From the NCBI GenBank assembly GCA_002344525.1, contig DDTJ01000062.1, forward strand, positions 1-55,622: DNA of 55,622 nucleotides, in the 5' to 3' direction. This document shows positions 42,607 through 51,423 of the stretch, one piece after another. Numbering within the stretch: the first letter of the stretch is position 1; every line of letters begins with the position of its first letter. The notes beneath the pieces were generated by a model. It searched no databases, was not told where the DNA came from, and was given only the letters and a program-made list of their open reading frames with translations. This stretch comes from Akkermansiaceae bacterium UBA2367 (GTDB taxonomy: Bacteria; Verrucomicrobiota; Verrucomicrobiia; Verrucomicrobiales; DEV007). The position numbers were made by a program, and so were the translations under genes.

Positions 42607-43170
42607 TCAACTGCGGTGCAGATCCTCCAAGGACAGCCGCAGATCGAGGCTCGCGAGTTCGATTCCGCCTGAGGCGACGGGTTCGGGCATGGCCCAGCCG
42701 GTCTCGCGGCGGTAGAGCCACGCAACGGGTTCGGCGGAGTTCTGGCCGACGATCAGATACTCCTCAAGGCTCTCGATCTGGCGGTAGATGAAGAGCTTCT
42801 CGAAATGGTCCTGCTTGAAGCGCGTCATCACTTCGGCGAGGAACTTGGGGCGCTCCTTGAAGTTCGGGTGCGCATCGGCGGGGTCACAGGTGACCATCAC
42901 GTCGGGGTAGTAGGAGAGATCGACGCTCCCGGCCCGGTAGCGGAGCTTCATGCCCCCTTTGTAAACCCGGCAGCCTTTGCCGCGAAGATGGCCGTGGATA
43001 GCGACAGCGAGATTGCCCGACACCAATTCGTGCGAATCGGTCGCCCCGGCCATGACCTCGACTTGGCCGTTGACGTATTCGTGCCGCTCCTCCTGCCCCT
43101 CCTCCCAGACGAGATATTCCCCGAAGGTCATCGCCTCCGCGCATGGGGGACAGGAAACCACCGCTGACAT
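42607..43170 (-). CDS. Uma2-family (DUF820) putative restriction-like nuclease
   Basis: A 187-residue protein of the PD-(D/E)xK fold: MTFGEYLVWEEGQEERHEYVNG, HELVSGNLAVAIHGHL, the core YYPDVMVTCDPAD and KFLAEVMTRFKQDHFEK, then YRQIESLEEYLIV. In Uma2 proteins Asp of PDV and the Glu/Lys after the next strand form the nuclease centre; here the second motif reads AEVMTRFK, so the Lys is displaced and activity is uncertain. These genes are multiplied in cyanobacteria and Verrucomicrobia with no proven role. It ends 27 bases upstream of the DinB-like gene. Confidence 0.85.
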   Translation of the reverse strand: MSAVVSCPPCAEAMTFGEYLVWEEGQEERHEYVNGQVEVMAGATDSHELVSGNLAVAIHGHLRGKGCRVYKGGMKLRYRAGSVDLSYYPDVMVTCDPADAHPNFKERPKFLAEVMTRFKQDHFEKLFIYRQIESLEEYLIVGQNSAEPVAWLYRRETGWAMPEPVASGGIELASLDLRLSLEDLHRS

Positions 43171-43179
43171 AGGGGCAGT

Positions 43180-44331
<1,152 letters not shown>

Positions 44332-44443
44332 AAGTCGAATCCGAAACGGGGAAGGATCGGCGAATCCGATTTGTGCTCCGTTTCAGCGCCGCTCCGGGTG
44401 GAGGGGCTTGCCCATGGAAACGAACGGCTATCCCGGAAATGAT

Positions 44444-44471
44444 TTGAAAATATGAAAAATCAATATATTAT
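44444..44471 (+). promoter_or_regulatory. Candidate promoter overlapping the start of the Wzz/BY-kinase-like gene
   Basis: TTGAAA (44444-44449) and TATTAT (44466-44471) are 16 bases apart in an AT-rich patch. Transcription would start near 44478, where an in-frame ATG (44479) stands. If real, the mRNA is leaderless or nearly so, and the upstream ATGs at 44452 and 44470 are not used. Confidence 0.4.
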
Positions 44472-46146
44472 GGATTTTATGATTTCTGGCCAATATGCCA
44501 CAACCTTGGGCTGGGTGGAGCGCTTCCATTTCCTTCGTTCGCGCTGGCCCTTGATCCTTCTGCTCACCTCGCTCGTCCTCCTCGCGGGCGCGGCTCTGCG
44601 CACGAAGACGACCCGGCTCTACGAGGCGACGGCGCGGATCGAGCTCGACCCCGCGCCGGAAGCCGCCGCAGGCTTGGCGGGAACGAAATTCCGGCCTGAA
44701 CCGCCCGGGGAGATCTCCCGCCAGGCGGCGGAATTGGGCAGCCGCGCCCTTCTCTCCGAGACCGCCGAGTTCCGCAGCCTCGCGGAGCGTTGGGGCGCCG
44801 CCGACGAGGAGGCCCTGTCCGGCCTCCTGCAAACCCGCTTGCGGGTCGTGGCCATCCCCGAGGAGCACGCCCTCGCCGTCATCGCCCGGGATCTCTCCAA
44901 GGAGAAAGCCGCCGCCCTCGCCAACGCCCTGGCCGGGCGCTTCGTCGCGCGGAAGGAATCGGAGGCCCGCGCCGAGGCAAACGCCCGGCTGCGCCGTCTC
45001 GAAGCGGAGGCTGCGGCCTGCCAGCGCGAGATCGAGGGGATGGAAGGCCGCCTCGTCGAGATCGAGCATATCTTGGAAAACGACGGGAAGGAGAGCGCCG
45101 ACCTCCGTCAGAAGCTCGCGAACCAGCGCCATCTGCTCCATTCCTTCGAGGCGAAGCGCCAACTCGCCGTGCTGGAGTCTAAGGAAGCGAAAGCCGCCGC
45201 CCGGATCGCCGCGCCCGCCCTGCCCGGACGCGCCGCCCCCGTCGTCCCGCTTGGCCTGAGCCTGCCGGTCCTGCTCCTCCTCGGCCTCGCCATCGGTATC
45301 GCCGCCGCCCTCGCGAGCCATCGCGAACGGAGCCGCTGGAGCGCGGTCGCCGAATTGATGGAGGGGCTGCAAGCGCCCTTCGCCGGGTTCGCCCCTCTTT
45401 CGGGAAGGTCGCAAGTCCCGGTGAAAGACGCGCCCGCCCCCCTCCTCGAACCCTACCGCGAGCTGCGCAACCGCCTCCTCCGCCTGCCCGCCGGAGGATG
45501 CCTGATCCTGACCTTGATGCCCTACCGGAGGACGGACCCCCTCGGCGAGGCGGTGGTGAACCTCGCCTGCGTCCTTGCCGACGCGGGGCGGACCACCTTG
45601 GTGATCGATGCCGATTTCCGCCAGCCGACGTTGCACGGCTTCTTCGACGCGGCGCGGCATCCGGGCCTCTCCGATTTTCTCAGCGGCGAGATGCGGCTGG
45701 AGGAGACAGTGGTCCGCTCGCGGCGCCCGAACCTGTGGTTCATGCCGACGGGGCCGCTCCACGACGATCCCGGCGGTCTGCTCAACGGGAGGCGAATGGG
45801 GGATTTGGTCTGGGAACTGCGAAGCCGTTTCGAATTCATCCTCATCGCCTCGCCTTCGATCCACGAGGTCTCCGACGCGGGTCTGCTCGCCGGACTCGCG
45901 GACTACACGGCGGTGGTCACGCCCTGCGCGGGCCATTCCCTGCGGCAACTGCGCGAGACGAAGACCGCCTTGGAAACCGTCTCGGCCCCGCTCGGCGGCG
46001 TCATCCTGACAACGCGGGTCAAGGGTCGGAAAGGGAACGCGATGGCCGGAAGCGGGACTCTGCGGCGGTGGCCTACCCGGTCAATCCGGCATGAGCGTCC
46101 GGGAGCGACACCTCAGCGCCAAGCCACAGGGACCGGACACTGCTGA
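44452..46146 (+). CDS. Wzz-like chain-length protein with degenerate tyrosine-kinase-type P-loop domain
   Basis: Up to 564 residues, with possible starts at 44452, 44470 and 44479. The plan is that of a bacterial tyrosine kinase for exopolysaccharide: an N-terminal membrane helix (WPLILLLTSLVLLAGAALR), a periplasmic Wzz-type region with coiled coil (about 50-250), a second helix (LGLSLPVLLLLGLAIGIAAAL), then a cytoplasmic CpsD-like domain. Walker A' is kept (TLVIDADFRQPTLHGFF), but the Walker A has lost GKS/T (TLMPYRRTDPLGEAVVN) and the Walker B Asp-Pro-Pro is replaced (FILIASPSIHEV). There is no C-terminal Tyr cluster. It is probably a pseudo-kinase regulator. No other polysaccharide gene is in the window. 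Confidence 0.78.
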   Translation: MKNQYIMDFMISGQYATTLGWVERFHFLRSRWPLILLLTSLVLLAGAALRTKTTRLYEATARIELDPAPEAAAGLAGTKFRPEPPGEISRQAAELGSRALLSETAEFRSLAERWGAADEEALSGLLQTRLRVVAIPEEHALAVIARDLSKEKAAALANALAGRFVARKESEARAEANARLRRLEAEAAACQREIEGMEGRLVEIEHILENDGKESADLRQKLANQRHLLHSFEAKRQLAVLESKEAKAAARIAAPALPGRAAPVVPLGLSLPVLLLLGLAIGIAAALASHRERSRWSAVAELMEGLQAPFAGFAPLSGRSQVPVKDAPAPLLEPYRELRNRLLRLPAGGCLILTLMPYRRTDPLGEAVVNLACVLADAGRTTLVIDADFRQPTLHGFFDAARHPGLSDFLSGEMRLEETVVRSRRPNLWFMPTGPLHDDPGGLLNGRRMGDLVWELRSRFEFILIASPSIHEVSDAGLLAGLADYTAVVTPCAGHSLRQLRETKTALETVSAPLGGVILTTRVKGRKGNAMAGSGTLRRWPTRSIRHERPGATPQRQATGTGHC

Positions 46147-46182
46147 ATGCGTCAGGCCACGTAGGGGATCACTTGCCCTGCG

Positions 46183-48843
46183 TCAAAATTTCTCCGCTGC
46201 CTCGACGAGGGTGAGCAGCGCCTCGCTCCTCGCATCGTCGTCCGAACTGTGGAAATCCTGAACCACTTGGGGGTAGACGTGCAGCTCGCCCGAAGTGAAC
46301 AGGATCTTGTTGATGCGAGCGGCCACCTCGGCCACCGAATCGATCTTCCGACTGCCTAGCGGGCCGACTTCTTTGTTGATCTTGGCCCCCCGGCTGGCGA
46401 CGGGCTGCTGGAACTGGAACGACCGGATGCGCTCAAGGAAGGCCTCGTCGCGCAGCCCGGTGAGCCTGATGTAGAGGGAAAGGACGTCGAGGACCAGCCA
46501 TTCGCGCTCGGCTTGGAACTTCGTCTCCCAAGTCAGCCCATCGGTATCGTAGAATGCGTCGCTTTTCGACTCTTTTTGGATTTTCAGAGCCTTCTCCTTC
46601 TCGTCATAGACGACGGTTTCGGAGACCATGAGGTTCGGGGATCCGTCCACCTGCTCGAAATAGCGGGAGCAGAGCGCGAGGCAGGCTTCGGGATCGAGAG
46701 CTTCGAGGGAATACAGGATGTCTTTTTTCCCGGGGAAATCGCCGAACTCCGCCTCGGCGAATTGCAAGGGGGCGGATTCGTACAGATCAACCAGGGCGGC
46801 TGCGGCCCGGGTCTGCAGTTCCTTCAGGTTGTCCGGTTTTTTCTCGATCTTTTCGGATTCGGAGAAGAGGCTGACGAGCCGGGCGGCCCGGAAGCGCATC
46901 GCGGGGTTCGGGCTGTCGAGCCAGCGCGAGGCGAACGAGACCACCCCGGCGTTCCCCTGCACAGCGAGGCCTGGCGCGCATTTGTCGAACTGCTTCTCGT
47001 CCGGCATGGGGCCACCGATATTGAAATCCAGCTCTACAGCCTTCCCCTCCTCGGGGAGGCGCGGGTCGCGCAGGGCCGCGTCTGCGAAGAGCGTCTCCGG
47101 GAAGTCGATCTCCAGCGAGGCGAAGGGGTGGCTGGGGCTGCCGCCCGCCAACTCCTCCTGCGACAGGATGGTGAAAACCCCGTCGAGGCATTGGGAGGGG
47201 TTTTTAAACTCCTTGAGGCGGTCCAATGCGTAGTCCACAACCCCTTTTTTATCGGAACCGAGGGATGAGAAGCCGTAGAGGTGCTCGTATTTCCGGAAGC
47301 TCTGTTTGGAGACGAAGATGCTGAACACCAATGGGTTGTCGTATTGCCCGAGCGGCTCGTCGAGGGCCGATGTGACCCGGCCGATCGAATATTCGTCGCC
47401 GAGTGCGGCCAAGCCGAAATAGATTGCGGCGTCGGTGCCGCTCTTCGGAAGGGCCTTGACCCGGTTGCGGATCGTCGAGACCAAGCTCGAATCGTAGGCC
47501 GCCATGGGCAGGCCCATCTTCAAGATCATGAGATGCCGTATATTGGCGTTGCTGGAGACGTTGTAGTTGGTGAGGAAACTCTTGCGGAAGGAGGCGAGCG
47601 CTCTCTCGTGCTTCATCTCCACGAGCGCGGGCACCCAGAACCCCCAGTTGATCACGGGTCCTTTGTCTCCCCGGTTCATGTAGTCCTGGTAGAGGAAATC
47701 GGCACGGGATTTGTCGGAGAATTCCCACCAGAGGAGTTTGGCGATGTTGGACTTCAAGTCGGGGTCGCTGCTCTCCTCGAAGAGCTTGTGCAGCTTGCCT
47801 TGCGCCCCGGGATTCTTCATGTTGACGAGCTGGGAGCAGGCGTTGAACCGGAGTTGCTCCGAGGGGTCGGACTCCGCCATTCTGGAGATGAGGACCCGTG
47901 GGGGGTGCTGCGAGATCGCCGCGATCATCTCCTTCTCCCTTCTTTTGACCTCTTCGGGAGAGGGATCCCGGAGACGGGAACCCTTCGGCTTTTCTTGGAT
48001 TTCCCCGCCGCCGGGGTTCTCCGGCGGGACCGGGGCCACGGGCATGGACGGAGGCGTCCCGGACGGGGTTCCGGCGGGAACGAAGGAGAAATCGCCGTAG
48101 AACTTGCTGTTGAACCAAGGCTCCTGCGAACCCTTGGTGGCGAGCGCCACGTCCCTCCCGACCGCCTTGAAGACATCCTCGAAGCCTTTCCCGGGCGTTG
48201 CGAGGTGCTTGAGGAGGGCCTCGGTGAAAGGGCTGTTCTCCCCCTCCCCGTCTGCGGCGACTTCGCCTGGCGAAGTCGCGAAGGAGATGAAGGTGCCTCG
48301 AGGAGCCCCTTTGGGGATGGCCAAGCCCCCGCCAGTGGTCGAGCGGCCACCCCGCCACGACCTTGAGAAAGGGTTGTCCCGGCAGCAGTCCAAGATGAGG
48401 ATGCCCAAGTCGACTCCGGCTCCGTCGAGGCCACGGATCATCGCTTCGAGCGGCATCGTCTCGTCCGGTACCTCGAAATCTCGGGCCATCTCGGCATCGA
48501 TCGGGATGAGGAAGTTCTGTCCGTCGATCTGCACGCCGTGCCCGGCGAAATAGATCAGGGCGACGGTCTGGCCGTCCTCGCCGACGGGTAAGCCGTCGAT
48601 GAACTCGCGGAAGGCCGCTTTCATCGATTTCAAATCGGCGTCGACGCGTTCGGTCACTTGGAACCCGGTCTTTCTGAGGATCGCCGAAACGCCCCGGGCG
48701 TCGTTGCTTGGATTGTTGAGCGCACGAGTATGGGCATAGGCTCCGTTCCCGATCACGAGGGCATGGCGGACCTCGGCCGGGAAACCCAAAATCGGGTGGC
48801 AGACGAGCAAAAGGGCCAAGAGGGGGAATGTCTTGGGACGCAT
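46183..48843 (-). CDS. Secreted caspase-like (C14) protein with long HEAT-like C-terminal region
   Basis: An 886-residue exported protein. The signal peptide is MRPKTFPLLALLLVCHPILG. Residues about 25-260 are a caspase-like domain whose catalytic residues are intact: His in YFAGHGVQIDGQNFLIPIDA and Cys in LDCCRDNPFSRSW. It is clearly paralogous to the domain at 257-2023. After a Pro-rich linker (about 270-305) the remaining 570 residues have repeated helices such as QLRFNACSQLVNMKNPGAQG, typical of a HEAT/armadillo solenoid, instead of an FGE domain. This suggests the solenoid picks protein targets. Function and activation are unknown. Confidence 0.85.
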   Translation of the reverse strand: MRPKTFPLLALLLVCHPILGFPAEVRHALVIGNGAYAHTRALNNPSNDARGVSAILRKTGFQVTERVDADLKSMKAAFREFIDGLPVGEDGQTVALIYFAGHGVQIDGQNFLIPIDAEMARDFEVPDETMPLEAMIRGLDGAGVDLGILILDCCRDNPFSRSWRGGRSTTGGGLAIPKGAPRGTFISFATSPGEVAADGEGENSPFTEALLKHLATPGKGFEDVFKAVGRDVALATKGSQEPWFNSKFYGDFSFVPAGTPSGTPPSMPVAPVPPENPGGGEIQEKPKGSRLRDPSPEEVKRREKEMIAAISQHPPRVLISRMAESDPSEQLRFNACSQLVNMKNPGAQGKLHKLFEESSDPDLKSNIAKLLWWEFSDKSRADFLYQDYMNRGDKGPVINWGFWVPALVEMKHERALASFRKSFLTNYNVSSNANIRHLMILKMGLPMAAYDSSLVSTIRNRVKALPKSGTDAAIYFGLAALGDEYSIGRVTSALDEPLGQYDNPLVFSIFVSKQSFRKYEHLYGFSSLGSDKKGVVDYALDRLKEFKNPSQCLDGVFTILSQEELAGGSPSHPFASLEIDFPETLFADAALRDPRLPEEGKAVELDFNIGGPMPDEKQFDKCAPGLAVQGNAGVVSFASRWLDSPNPAMRFRAARLVSLFSESEKIEKKPDNLKELQTRAAAALVDLYESAPLQFAEAEFGDFPGKKDILYSLEALDPEACLALCSRYFEQVDGSPNLMVSETVVYDEKEKALKIQKESKSDAFYDTDGLTWETKFQAEREWLVLDVLSLYIRLTGLRDEAFLERIRSFQFQQPVASRGAKINKEVGPLGSRKIDSVAEVAARINKILFTSGELHVYPQVVQDFHSSDDDARSEALLTLVEAAEKF

Positions 48844-49045
48844 GGGATAGCGGGACTCCGGGTGGATCGTTCTGGCTGCGGGCTATTTCTACGGTCAAAA
48901 GTCCGCTTGATCAACCTTTCCGTCATCGTGACCGGTCGGACTCGGGCCTCCGCGAGACGGCGGCAGCTCCCGCAGGCAGGCATCTACGACGAGCGGGAAG
49001 CGGGGTGCGGGTGAGCATCGCGATCTCACCGAGGCTCCGGCCTTC

Positions 49046-50263
49046 TCACTCGGCGGCGGGCGCGACAGTCCGTCCGTCCGGGGACAGCGCGATTTTCGCA
49101 GCTCGCTCCGCTTTCGCATCCAGTTCCTCGAGACGGAGCCTGACGCACATGACGTAGGGTTCCTCGCCGCGAGTCCAATGCCCGTAGGTGACGAGAACGA
49201 AGGTGCCGTCGGGCAGGATCTCGACGCCGGGGTAGGCGGTGTCGGCGCCCTTCTTGTTGTCCATCAGGCGGACGACATACTGTCCCGGCGCGCCGGAGAC
49301 GAGATCGTCCCAAGTGCCGACCCACGCGGCCCAGTCGCCGGCGGTGGGAAGGGGGCCGACCGATTCACCGGTCTCGCGGACGGAGCCGGTGCCCGGCGTG
49401 ATGCCCCGGAAGGAGACGAGGAGGCGGCCGTCGGGCGCATATTGCCCCGTGTGGCGGTCGCCGGTGAGGGTGATCGGGAGTTCGCGCGGTTCGCTCCAAT
49501 TCTCGCCCTCATCATCGGAGAAGATGAGGTGGGAGTTCTTCCGCCGCGCGTTTTCGCGCAGGAGCACGGCGAGGCGTTTGCCGTCGGGCGAACGGATCAC
49601 GCCAGGCTCGCAGAGATGGACCTCGCTCGAGGAGAAGATCGCCGAGGGCTGGCTCCAAGTCAGTCCGCCATCCTCCGTCGTCGAGGAGTAGAGGGTGAAG
49701 ACGACGGGCTTCTCTTGTTTCGACCCTTCGCGGAGAAAACGCCCGTCGTCGTGGAAAAGGACGCGGTAATGGCCGGGTCGGCCGCGCACCTCGAAATGGC
49801 AGCCCATCGCCACGATGCCGCCCCAGTCACCCACCGGGGCCAGTTCGGACCAGTTCGCGCCTTCGTCCTCGGTGACGGCCATGCGCACTGGATACAGGCC
49901 GGAAAACATCACGATGCGCTTCTTCCCCGCCGCATCGGTCATGCGGTGCAGGGTCGGCACCTCCCGCGAAGTGGCCCACGACTCCGGAACGGGGAGGCGG
50001 TCCGACCAGGTGGGTCCGCCGTCGGAGGAGCGCTTGTAGACGATTCCGCCGCGACCGTGGCCTTTCGGGTAGACGGTCAGGATCGTCTTTCCGTCGTCGA
50101 GCAGGGCGGTTGTGGGATGGCCGAGATACTGGCCCGGCTCGTGATCGACGAGGATCTGCCGGTAGCGGTCGCTGTCGAGATCGATGAAGGGAATTTCAGC
50201 TGCGGAGGTAGCGAGGGGGAGGGTCGGCAAAAGCGTGGCGAAGAAGAGGGAGGCGATGCGCAT
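49046..50263 (-). CDS. Secreted sialidase-fold (BNR-repeat) protein
   Basis: A 405-residue protein with a signal peptide (MRIASLFFATLLPTLPLATSA), which selects the ATG at 50263. At least four Asp-box repeats mark a six-bladed sialidase beta propeller: SSDGGPTWSD, TEDEGANWSE, TEDGGLTWSQ and SDDEGENWSE. An Arg (GKKRIVMF region) and Glu-Pro pairs (LCEPGVI) could serve the active site. Such exo-alpha-sialidase-like proteins in Verrucomicrobia attack host or algal glycans, but BNR propellers also have other glycosidase and non-enzymatic roles, so the substrate is open. It is next to the second caspase gene, same strand. Confidence 0.88.
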   Translation of the reverse strand: MRIASLFFATLLPTLPLATSAAEIPFIDLDSDRYRQILVDHEPGQYLGHPTTALLDDGKTILTVYPKGHGRGGIVYKRSSDGGPTWSDRLPVPESWATSREVPTLHRMTDAAGKKRIVMFSGLYPVRMAVTEDEGANWSELAPVGDWGGIVAMGCHFEVRGRPGHYRVLFHDDGRFLREGSKQEKPVVFTLYSSTTEDGGLTWSQPSAIFSSSEVHLCEPGVIRSPDGKRLAVLLRENARRKNSHLIFSDDEGENWSEPRELPITLTGDRHTGQYAPDGRLLVSFRGITPGTGSVRETGESVGPLPTAGDWAAWVGTWDDLVSGAPGQYVVRLMDNKKGADTAYPGVEILPDGTFVLVTYGHWTRGEEPYVMCVRLRLEELDAKAERAAKIALSPDGRTVAPAAE

Positions 50264-50353
50264 GGAGGAATCATGCGACGGATCGCGGATGAGCGGGAGG
50301 ACGCGATGGCGTCTTTTTGTGCGAGTTTCATTCCAGCAGAGCGCCGCTTGGCA

Positions 50354-50489
50354 GGAAGAACGCCCTTCCCCCAAGACGGCTCGGCAGGGATGCATCGCCC
50401 CGCCTTCGTCGCATCGCATGTCCCCGCGACGCCCGTGCGAGGCCGATGACCTCGCCTGCAGGTTCCGCCTCCGAACGACACGCCAGATC
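50354..50489. repeat. Direct repeat, copy 1, upstream of the toxin-antitoxin genes
   Basis: A stretch beginning GGAAGAACGCC and ending CGCCAGATC. The last 79 bases are about 85 percent identical to 51345-51423 and include the palindrome core GAGGCCGATGACCTCGCCTG. It lies in the gap between the sialidase gene and the Phd gene. The two copies bracket the Phd-PIN pair in the same orientation. Confidence 0.75.
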
Positions 50490-50531
50490 TGGCCAAAAAC
50501 CAAAAAAGGTTGCATGACCCCGGACGGACGC

Positions 50532-50566
50532 TTGACATCTGCTGAAAAGTATCACAAATTCGTGAT
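50532..50566 (+). promoter_or_regulatory. Promoter and operator of the Phd-PIN operon
   Basis: A perfect -35 box TTGACA (50532-50537) stands 17 bases before CAAATT (50555-50560). An inverted repeat ATCAC-AAATTC-GTGAT (50551-50566) overlaps the -10 region and abuts the ATG at 50570. Phd-type antitoxins usually bind such palindromes and repress their own operon. Confidence 0.55.
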
Positions 50567-50569
50567 GCT

Positions 50570-50821
50570 ATGAAAACCGCCACGGTCCGTGATTTGCGCT
50601 ACGACTTCCCGAAGATCGAAGCTTGGCTCGCAGGGGGGGAGGAAGTGCTGTTGACGAAGCATTCCAAGCCCATCGCCCGCATCACGCCCGACCATGCCCC
50701 AAGCAAGCCCTTGCCGCCTTTGCCTGATTTCGAGGCACGGCTGAAGAGAACTTGGGGCGACCGCTTTTTCACGCGGGAGGAAGTCGAGGAGATGCGGGCT
50801 TTGGAAACCGGGGAACCATGA
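50570..50821 (+). CDS. Phd/YefM-family antitoxin
   Basis: An 83-residue antitoxin. The N-terminal DNA-binding fold is typical: MKTATVRDLRYDFPKIEAWL, GGEEVLLTKHSKPIARITP. The acidic and aromatic C-terminal tail (WGDRFFTREEVEEMRALETG) is the usual toxin-wrapping segment. Its last bases overlap the toxin start (ATGA at 50818), so the two are translationally coupled. Confidence 0.9.
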   Translation: MKTATVRDLRYDFPKIEAWLAGGEEVLLTKHSKPIARITPDHAPSKPLPPLPDFEARLKRTWGDRFFTREEVEEMRALETGEP

Positions 50822-51273
50822 TCCATTACGCGGACACCAGTTTTCTGTGTTCGGTCTATCGGCGGCAGGAGCACACCTCGCGTGCGCTTGCCCAGCGCAA
50901 GGCCATGGGCGAGCCTCTGCATTTCACTTCCCTGCTTGAGTTCGAATTTCTCCAAGCGGTCGAGCTTCAGGTCTGGCTCCATTCCCAAGACCGGACGAAA
51001 GGCTATTCGCGTGGCGAAGCGGACCGTATGATCGCGGATTGGGAGTCGGATGTCGCCACCGGGATCAATGTGCTGGTTCCCTTCGACATGAGCGCCGTGC
51101 TGCGGCTCTCCCGCGTTCTCTCCGGCCAAGCCACGGCGAAAGGCGGCCACCGGACGCTCGACATCTTCCACGTCGCCACCGCCGTGCATCTCGGGGCGCG
51201 GCGTTTCCTCACCTTCGACGTCCGCCAGCGCGTCCTCGCGGTCCACGCGGGACTGGAGCTTGTCGGCGATTGA
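50818..51273 (+). CDS. PIN-domain ribonuclease toxin (VapC-like)
   Basis: A 151-residue PIN nuclease: MIHYADTSFLCSVYRRQEH with the first acidic ligand, TSLLEFEFLQAVEL, TLDIFHVATAVHLGARRFLTFD with two more Asp; these form the usual metal site. It would cleave RNA, commonly tRNA or rRNA, when freed from the antitoxin. The ATG at 50818 overlaps the antitoxin stop by four bases. Copy 2 of the flanking repeat starts 28 bases after its stop. Confidence 0.9.
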   Translation: MIHYADTSFLCSVYRRQEHTSRALAQRKAMGEPLHFTSLLEFEFLQAVELQVWLHSQDRTKGYSRGEADRMIADWESDVATGINVLVPFDMSAVLRLSRVLSGQATAKGGHRTLDIFHVATAVHLGARRFLTFDVRQRVLAVHAGLELVGD

Positions 51274-51300
51274 CTGAACCGCCGATCTCGGCCTCCGGCG

Positions 51301-51423
51301 GGAAGGACGCCTTTTGCTCGGAGACGGCTTGCCCTACCTTTGCCGCATTGGATGTCTCCGCGGCACCCGCGCGAGGTCGATGACCTCGCCTACAGGTTTC
51401 GCCTCCGAAGAACGCGCCAGATC
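51301..51423. repeat. Direct repeat, copy 2, downstream of the toxin-antitoxin genes
   Basis: It begins GGAAGGACGCC, contains GAGGTCGATGACCTCGCCTA and ends CGCCAGATC, touching the stop codon of the copper oxidase gene. Same orientation as copy 1 (50354-50489), about 940 bases away. Confidence 0.75.
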
